Source of the DNA: Mimachlamys varia
Lineage: Eukaryota; Mollusca; Bivalvia; Pectinida; Pectinidae
Length of the DNA: 64,000 nt
Direction of reading: 5' to 3'
Assembly: GCA_947623455.1 (NCBI GenBank)
Contig: OX392529.1
Coordinates: 54,021,186 to 54,085,185, forward strand
Shown piece by piece: positions 57,064 through 64,000 of the stretch. The position numbers were made by a program, and so were the translations under genes. The notes beneath the pieces were generated by a model, which was given only the letters and a program-made list of their open reading frames with translations, was not told where the DNA came from and searched no databases. The first letter of the stretch is position 1. Each line of letters begins with the position of its first letter.

Positions 57064-58380
57064 TCACGTTGATTTTTGCTTATGGGCGCAGACATCTTGA
57101 TTCAAGAGAGATAACTCGTGTTCGCAGCAATTCACAGGTGTCACACCAGCATTAATTTTAGAGTCCCTAATATGATAAGCATCATATTCAATACCCAAGT
57201 TATCTAGGAAGCATTTGTATTCATTAAAACTTTCAATATTTGCAGATGAATAAATCATGATAAAATCGAGCTCAGGATGATCAAAATTTAATTTAAACAG
57301 CCTATATATATAAGGATTCTTTATAACAGTTTGTTAGTTACAACAACCAGTCAAGATGGTTTTGTATTTGTGCTAATAATAAATAAACTTGTGAATGTTC
57401 ATAGGAAAACAGACAAAACATGTGAAAATATTTCATTATTTTATTCATGTTAGAAACATACATAACATTATTTCGTATTTTGTTGTCATGTTGTCTGCAT
57501 AAAATTCTCAACACTACTGAACGTTTCACTCTTGTCAGTGTATGACATCCCAATGAATATTTGGTGTTATAATTCTCCTTTTAAGAGAATTTAATGTGAC
57601 CTAAACCTCAGTAGTCAGTTTTATACGCAATTAACACCTTAATAATATGATAAGTATGACAAAATGTACGATGAATGATATTTGGATTTATTTAGATCAT
57701 TGCAGGCTGATACAAACACATTTATAGTCAAATAAAAAAACTCCAAATCAAATTTAAACATTGTGTAAAAAACATACCATAACATGCCAGATCTATAAAA
57801 CTAAACATTGATCTTGGTATCATTGTAATTAATTCTCTTGGTATAATTGCTGCCACTTGACCATATAAGGTTCAACTTTTTAGATTTGTATTCAAATGGA
57901 TATTGCACATACCACCACAAATAAAAACAGGAAATACTGACATACAAATATAAACAATACAGATTAAGTCACTGATGACTATCTTTAGGGAATATTTCAA
58001 GGTCATTCCCAAATATAAACCTTAATTGTATTAAAGATCCAAATCTTAGGACAGTAATTGACATCAACATACCTGGGTATAATCATAATTTTCTGCATTC
58101 ATCTAGTAAAATAAGTGAATTCTATGGTATCAGAATATCAATTAATTTATTAAAGAAATCCTTAATTTTCTAATTTTATTTTCATTGGGACTTGCATAAT
58201 TAGAAATACCCGGTAAGATAATCATAACACATACATACATCTGTATGACATAACCATGCACAACACACACTATACAATAGTCGAACCTCTTTACCTGGAA
58301 GTTGGCAGGATCACGGAAAGTTAGCCAAGTATTTGAGTTAAATGAGATCGAATGTTGAGTGAGAAGTACATGAACCAGGT
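57064..58380. other. Upstream of TRMT1L; no gene supported
   Basis: A minus-strand frame at 57064-57258 (65 codons, directly before the TRMT1L start exon) has no recognised domain; it may be 5' UTR or chance. The rest is AT-rich. A TRMT1L promoter is expected here but no element is distinctive. Confidence 0.4.
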
Positions 58381-58388
58381 TGATATAT

Positions 58389-58629
58389 AGGCCTATCTCA
58401 AAAGTGTTGTTATCTCCCTTGTTTGCAATATCATGGCTACATTGGGAAGTGTTTTTTGAAACGAATTTGCGCCATGTAATTATGACGACATCATAATGGA
58501 AATGACGTTATCCGATTGTCATATGGCGCAAAATGATCACTAAAACACTTTTCAGAAGTCCCTCTTTAGTCTTGCATCCACCATTTTGACCTATCAAGGG
58601 GAATAACAACACTTTTGGGAAAGGCCTAT
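58389..58629. mobile_element. Family M MITE, copy 2
   Basis: AGGCCTATCTCAAAAGTGTT ... AACAACACTTTTGGGAAAGG CCT; about 240 bp, near full identity in the ends to copy 1. Confidence 0.78.
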
Positions 58630-58723
58630 AATGAGGTCTGAACACACAGCAATACGTAACTTTCACACACACAGTGCCTCATAACATCTACACACATTAT
58701 GCTCCGCATAACCTCAATGTTAT

Positions 58724-60028
58724 TATACTCGATATCCAGGGGTTACGCTCACATACGCTCTCTACACCCCTGGAATATGTCAAGGCAAAACTGAAGGCTC
58801 TGTGTGAGCCACCTTGTTGATGAGACAGAAAGATTGATTTGACCCTTTGATGTATATAACAGGAGGCCCAATGGGCCTGCATCGCTCACCTGGTATCAAT
58901 CTCTGACTTATATTACAGTGTAACCCTAAAGTCCCTTAAAATTTTTACTGTAAGACATTAAGAAGAACATGTTAAGATTTAAACATATTTTACCCCTGTG
59001 ACCTTATAAGACAACATCATTTTCATTTTCAAATTTTGTTTCGCTTCATCCCAGGACGTTACCAGCCAAACATCATGTCTCTAGGCTTTTGGTATTTCAG
59101 AAGAAGTCTTTTAAAGGTTTTAACAGATTCGACCCCTGTGACCTTGAATATAGGTCAAGGTCATTTCTTTTCACAAACTTTGTCGGGCTTCATCCAAGGG
59201 ACATTTCAGGCAAATACCATGCTTCTAGGACTTTTGGTACTTCAGAAGAAGTCGTTTAAAGGTTTTATCAGATTTGACCCCTGTGACCTTGAATATAGGT
59301 CAAGGTCATTTCTTTTCGCACACTTTGTCGGGCTTCATCCAAGACACATTTCAGCCAAATATTATGCTTCTAGGACTTTTGGTATTACAGAAGAAGTCGT
59401 TTAAATGTTTTAACAGATTTGACCCCTGTGACCTTGAATATAAGTCAAGGTCATTTCTTTTCGCAAACTTTGTCGGGCTTCATCCAAGGAACATTTCAGC
59501 CAAATATCATACTTCTAGGGATTTTGTTATTTCAGAAGAAGTTGTTTAAAGGTTAAAATAGATTTAACCTCATTGGGACCTTGAATATGGGTCAAGGTCG
59601 TTTCTTTTCGCAAACTTTATTCAGCTTCATCCAAGGAAGCTACCGGTCAAATATGATGTCTCTATGCCTGACGGTATTTTAGAAGAAGTTGTTTGAAGGT
59701 TTCGACATTTTTGACCCCTGTGACCTTGAAATTAGGTCAAAGTGATTTTTTTTCGCAAACTTTGTTCAGCTCCTTCCAAGAAAGCTACCAGCCAAATTTC
59801 ATGTCACTAGGCCTTTCAGTATTTTAGAAGAAGTCGTTTAAAGGAAAAAGTTGACGGACGCAGGACAGATGGACGGACGGAAGTGGGTTGTGGCTCTCTT
59901 GTCATCTTCAAAAGACTAGCATGCATCCTAGCGATTGGTCAGCATTTTTGCCATGCCTTCAATTTTGCCATGACATATTGCAGGGGTGTAGAGAGAGTAG
60001 GTGATTGTAACCCCTGGATATTGAGGAT
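58724..60028. mobile_element. Family P element, copy 5, split by another element
   Basis: The left part 58724-58860 (CTCGATATCCAGGGGTTACG) and the right part 59903-60028 (TGTAACCCCTGGATATTGAGG) flank the inserted repeat 58860-59903. Confidence 0.75.
58860..59903. mobile_element. Composite element with about 145-bp tandem core and ACGG tail
   Basis: The head AGGAGGCCCAATGGGCCTGC is followed by five to six units beginning GACCCCTGTGACCTTGAATA (about 59133, 59276, 59419, 59566, 59712), each ending TCAGAAGAAGTCGTTTAAAG, and a tail GACGGACGCAGGACAGATGG ACGGACGG. Same design as 9881-12412 with unrelated core. Confidence 0.75.
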
Positions 60029-60453
60029 GCAATATACTATACCACACTATATATGTACTATGGTCACATTGATCAACACCTTGTATAATGGTTACTCAAA
60101 CAATCTATCATAGTCACATCTACACACTTTTATCTACCATTGCAACCAGAACACACTTGAAGGCCTCATCACATGTAGTATCTATCTACCCTGATAAAAC
60201 CTGAACTGACTGTATCTGAAATGATTCAGATTTCAACCCACTGCTAGTACCAACTGGAAACGTCATGACTCAGTCATTGTGAATGTTGAGATCACATAAT
60301 AATAGAACACAACTTGTTGAACACAACGTTTGAACATTTCTGATTTTATCAGCAAAACCTACATCAACGGAACATCACTTTCAGAAGTGACAGTCATACC
60401 ATCACTTTGTAAATTGCTTTTATGAATTGACTTCACAGCAAGAGATGAAGACC

Positions 60454-60650
60454 AGGCCCTGGTTTCATCAACGTTCCTGAACTTTAAGGAAACTCCCTAA
60501 CTTAAAAATCTCCATAGGAAAGCATTACAGAAGTTAAGGGGGAAATCCTTAGTTAAGAAACTTTCCTTAAATTCTGTAATGCTTTCCTATGGAGAATTTT
60601 AAGTTAAGGAATTTCTTTAAGTTAAGGAACGTTGATGAAACCGGGGCCAG
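60454..60650. mobile_element. Family B foldback, intact near-perfect palindrome
   Basis: About 196 bp with arms of roughly 90 bp each: GGCCCTGGTTTCATCAACGT to ACGTTGATGAAACCGGGGCC, centred near 60550. The clearest reference copy of the family. Confidence 0.85.
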
Positions 60651-60687
60651 ATCACACAATTAAATAACTGTAAATGAGACAACGATT

Positions 60688-60895
60688 TCATCGTCTACGT
60701 CCGCGTTTATTGTTCGTGTAAGGTTGATGGTGTGTGCGTGGTTTACGTGTGGGGACTTGTTTGGCCTGTTGGTGGATGGCGCTGAGGTGATTAGTACCAG
60801 GGAGAGCCGCTGGCTTAGTAGACATTGTGAAGTCACCTCGAGTCTCCTCCATCTTTCTCAGCTTCTCCTCAATGGCTTTAATTGTACTCTCAGGA
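60688..60895 (-). CDS. RBM18: RBM18 last exon
   Basis: Acceptor TTTTACAG, then SPESTIKAIEEKLRKMEETR, GDFTMSTKPAALPGTNHLSA, IHQQAKQVPTRKPRTHHQPY and TNNKRGRRR before the stop. The IKAIE.KL..M helix is the match to RBM18. Confidence 0.85.
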
Positions 60896-63472
60896 CTGTA
60901 AAACAGAAAAATTCTCTGATAAAAAAAAATTACAAAAAAAAAACTAAATACCAAAATATAATATCAACTTTTATACATATACAATGTAAATAACTAAATC
61001 ATCCAGAAGGGTGAGATTTTACAACCCAATTTTTTTACGAGACGTGATCAGGGCCTGTATTTATGAAACTGTTCTCTGACATGCTCAAGCATGGATTTTG
61101 TGCTTTAATAAGCCTAACTTTTTATTTCGGCTATAATTGATTTTATAAACTATAATTTTGTCAAAATTTTGGTTAAGAAATGAAGACCCGTTAAGTGGAA
61201 TACTGTATTCAATATTTACAATTTACTTTTTGACCTTTTAAATGATTTACACTGGTGAGTTTTAAAAAAAGAATGGCTTGAACGCAGAACCCACACATGA
61301 GCACAAGAACAATTTCATGAATACAGGGGCCCTCTGAATGTGAGGTCTTTGGTAGTCACAACTATCATAGAGATTGGAAGCTCAAATTCATAAATGAGAT
61401 ATGATGAGGAAACATTTAAACTATTCTGTCCTCTGGTTCTTGAGAAGACTAGAAGAAAAGTGGACGACACACACAGCAACAGATTTAAACAAAAGGTGAC
61501 GGCAATGCCTTTGGCTCAGGTGACCTAAAAATCACCCAAACTTTTTTTGAAACAACATCATGACATGTATGCAATGAAGACTACATTCCAGGTAACAAAG
61601 TTTTTTACCTGAAAGATGGCTTAATATAAGAGTAACCTCTTGTTGCCAAATCCCATTAAATCAGATGTTGTATATTTTGAATCTTGTATTGTAAATAATT
61701 GGGAATGAAATACTGTTTAAACCAACAAAGTTTGTTCAGAATAATGAAATTTGAAAGAAAAATGAAGTAATCTACAGAATCTTACCTATTGTTGTCCTCG
61801 TTGGTGACAAATGTAACAGGATCTTTCTTGACACTGAGTCTAGTGGCAGACTCAACTTCCTGTGTGAAAACAAACATATTGTATATCAGTTAAAATATAT
61901 ACATGATCAAACCACATAATATATAACCTGGTCTGTCTGTCATATACAGCCTTACAGGTAATCTGTTCCATCAGACATGAATATATGATTATATGGGAAA
62001 CACATTATAGGATTAAATTTTGGTACTACATGTACATAGACGATCTACAGCATAGAATCAGAACTGCATAGACTGTCTACCAGTCAGAATTACCAGGTAA
62101 GTTGTGGTGTGAAGAATTGCTCGTTTTGGTACATGGGGATCCCGGAATGACATGATAATTAAGGTACTGTATAGTTGTTTAATTTCACTAGGAGAAAACT
62201 TAACTTTTTCTTATTTGGACTTTATAATTCACAGGTGTGAAGTTTTGTGCTCTGCCGGAATTATTTGTTCTCTTATGGTAATTAATAACAGTAGGTTTCA
62301 TGGCCTACCTTTATGTATCAACTGTAGGGGAACTACATGCATGTATTGCTTTTTTACCGTCAAAAGTTCTAGTGTATGTTTTGGCCTATTCAAACCAGAA
62401 GTAAACCCTTTACTATAGTACAAAACTTATGTTATTTGTTACCTAATATTGACACCCAATATTATAATCTATGTGTGTTGCAGAGTTCTAGGATAAACAG
62501 TTACAGACAAATCTAATGCAACAATTGAATTGATGCATCATTTTGACCTTATAACTTAAAGGCCCAATATACGTAACTTCAGGAAATTTTTCGTCAATCT
62601 GAAAAATTCTGAAAAAAAATCCAGTTGATAACCATGCAAAAATAAGCCTAAAACGAAGTAAAACTGAGCGGTAACTAACAAGACACTCCTGACAGAAAAA
62701 TCCAAAGAATTGAAAATAATTCAGGTGGGGCCCACTTCAATAACAAACCGCAGGTAGAAGACAGTCAAAATGGTCGCGTGTTTACAAATACCGAGTTTCA
62801 ACTGCTGCCGTACAGGTTACCGCGTAAGAAGTCATCTTGGATATTGCTGATATCAGTTAATCTTAACTAAATCTATAAGAATAATAAGTTATTAGGCTTG
62901 ATTTTCGCATCAAGTTTTGCAGAAAGTTATGTATATTGGGCCTTTAACCTGTGATGGACACAAAGTCTGATCCCCTTTGACGTAGTTAGTATCTATCTGG
63001 TCATTGTGCATGCATTTGATTGAAAACAGCAACATATTCATATGCTAGAATACCTTTTGAAAATCAGGTAATGATTATTATACACTTATTTACATTATCA
63101 ATGTAGTAAAAACTAAGACATGATATAAAGTAAAACCCCACTTACTCAAACTCGTGGGGACTTGATCAATAGAGGAATGCATGGTATTCCGGTAATCTGA
63201 GGTTGGTTGAATATGTACGAACTCATTGGGACCGAACACACCATTAAACGAATGAGGGGTATTTCAGTGAACTCGGTTCGAGTAAGTGTGGTTTAACTGT
63301 ATCTGGATTTGTTTTGAACACAGAAGAGAAAGTCTCAAACTGAAGATGTTTCAAATAAATAAGATTACTCCCTAAATATACCTACACGTTTCTCAGCATG
63401 AGCCCATTTCACAATCATCCGTTTAGTCAAGGCCTGCTTTCCGTTCAGAGCTTTCACTGCCCTCTCAGCATC
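60688..63472 (-). CDS. RBM18: RBM18-like RNA-binding protein, 3' part (3 exons; 5' part outside window)
   Basis: Three exons, 63386-63472, 61786-61859 and 60688-60895, join in frame to about 122 codons ending at stop TGA 60690-60688. The first encodes the end of an RRM domain (DAERAVKALNGKQALTKRMI then VKWAHAEKR), i.e. the alpha2-beta4 part after RNP1. The second is an acidic linker (EVESATRLSVKKDPVTFVTN). The third holds a helix TIKAIEEKLRKMEE and a basic tail ending NNKRGRRR. The helix after a single RRM and the Arg-rich end fit RBM18, a small single-RRM protein of unknown function (about 190 residues in human). The first part with RNP2/RNP1 must lie beyond 64000. Confidence 0.85.
61048..61332. 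mobile_element. Foldback with GGGCCTGTATT ends
   Basis: GGGCCTGTATTTATGAAA and TTTCATGAATACAGGGGCCC are inverted tips about 280 bp apart. Confidence 0.6.
61487..61531. mobile_element. Solo tail of a composite element
   Basis: CAGGTGACCTAAAAATC resembles the end AGATGACCTAAAAATG at 12412. Only the tail is seen. Confidence 0.45.
61786..61859 (-). CDS. RBM18: RBM18 exon: linker
   Basis: Acceptor CACACAG, donor GTAAGA, 74 nt. EVESATRLSVKKDPVTFVTN followed by EDNN. Supported mainly by splice sites and by phase fit to the flanking exons. Confidence 0.75.
62560..62943. mobile_element. Family A MITE, copy 4 (in RBM18 intron)
   Basis: TTAA-AGGCCCAATATACGTAACTT ... AAGTTATGTATATTGGGCCT-TTAA. Confidence 0.8.
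63128..63294. mobile_element. Foldback with AAACC(C)CACTTACTC ends
   Basis: TAAAACCCCACTTACTCAAA and TTCGAGTAAGTGTGGTTTAA are inverted, 165 bp apart; RBM18 intron. Confidence 0.65.
63386..63472 (-). CDS. RBM18: RBM18 exon: end of RRM
   Basis: Acceptor CATTCTAG, donor GTAGGT, 29 codons, phase 0. DAE.A..ALNG....KR.IVKWAHAEKR is the C-terminal RRM half; the KWAHA ending is characteristic of RBM18. Confidence 0.87.
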
Positions 63473-63479
63473 CTAGAAT

Positions 63480-64000
63480 GATAATAAAGATTAATTTCAA
63501 TTTAACAGTTTCAGACAGTACAGGAAAAAAATTCCTTACAGTGCAATTTTTAAAAAAAAAATCTCTTTAGATGTATAAAGGGGTGACCTGTGTTTGTAGA
63601 CTGTGTCATGCATTCATTATTAATAGTGGTATATAGTGGTGAAACTGGGTAGATTGTTGGAGTGCTACCACTTCGGCTATCCACACAGGTTCCCTTGATT
63701 CAATCTCTGAAGTTGTTGAATGCATATGTTGCATGGAATATTCCGAAAAAGTGGGGTTTTTTCAGCCGACACAACTCCAGCAAAATATAAAATGGTCTGG
63801 GATGGGTGTTGTAGCATTCAGAGTGAGGTGGCAGTACTATAAAAGATACCATTGGAATTTGAAGCATGGTCCCAAAACCAAAAGAACATAATAGTCATCT
63901 CCAGCACACAGGCATACATACACACATCGCATATAGGGAGGTATTAGCCAGGTGGTATAGGACTAGTAGTTAGGGCCCGTTAAAGCAGCTCCTCGGAACC
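63480..64000. other. RBM18 intron to window edge; no exon seen
   Basis: I looked on the minus strand for an RNP1-bearing exon and found none; the 5' part of RBM18 should lie beyond the edge. Confidence 0.5.

Noticed and set aside
57064..57258. Extra N-terminal exon of TRMT1L
   Set aside because: The frame is separated from the TRMT1L start by a TGA, has no motif of the family and no clear donor; left as possible 5' UTR.
59036..59549. 122- and 91-codon frames with repeated DPCDLEY
   Set aside because: They come from the about 145-bp tandem core of a mobile element.

Overview
The window looks like nuclear DNA from a lophotrochozoan animal, most likely a bivalve mollusc. The evidence is AT-rich DNA, short exons separated by kilobase introns with GT..AG junctions, dense small foldback and TTAA-flanked elements, tRNA-derived SINEs, elements made of a head, tandem core repeats and an ACGG-rich tail (pearl-like / Helitron-like, known from oysters and mussels), and an intron-poor RING/B-box gene of a class expanded in bivalves. 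The species cannot be read from the sequence.

Four protein-coding genes can be supported. (1) An Abl-interactor (ABI) gene on the minus strand, 29978 to 5287. I could chain eight exons whose splice phases fit exactly to 457 codons plus stop, from the WAVE-binding N-terminus to the terminal SH3 domain. (2) A TRIM-type gene on the plus strand, 35972-38317, with RING, B-box, coiled coil, a Pro-rich linker carrying PPPPY and PSAP motifs, and a beta-propeller-like C-terminus in one uninterrupted coding exon. (3) A TRMT1L-type (Trm1-like tRNA methyltransferase family) gene on the minus strand, 57039 to 44740. Eight exons were found; the short exon expected to carry the DP[FY]G motif was not. (4) The 3' part of an RBM18-like RNA-binding protein on the minus strand, 63472 to 60688, whose 5' exons lie beyond the right edge.

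The most unusual structure is at 48918-51148. The 3' end of one TRMT1L exon, including its splice donor, is tandemly repeated about 24 times with a 93-bp (31-codon) period. Nearly every unit keeps a consensus donor, and the eleven units nearest the true exon stay open in the TRMT1L frame. Splicing could therefore choose how many CxxC-bearing modules are included, or the array is a decoy-donor minisatellite in an intron.

The rest is introns and intergenic DNA full of repeats. Examples are a 2.5-kb composite element with a 473-bp higher-order repeat and recurrent YY1-type motifs (9881-12412), coding-phase minisatellites of 33, 42 and 39 bp, several nested MITE insertions, a 1.6-kb TTAA-flanked element inside TRMT1L, and at least three tRNA-derived SINE types. 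ABI (actin regulation), TRMT1L (tRNA modification) and RBM18 (RNA binding) are housekeeping-type neighbours with no evident shared pathway. The TRIM gene looks like an independent insertion between them.
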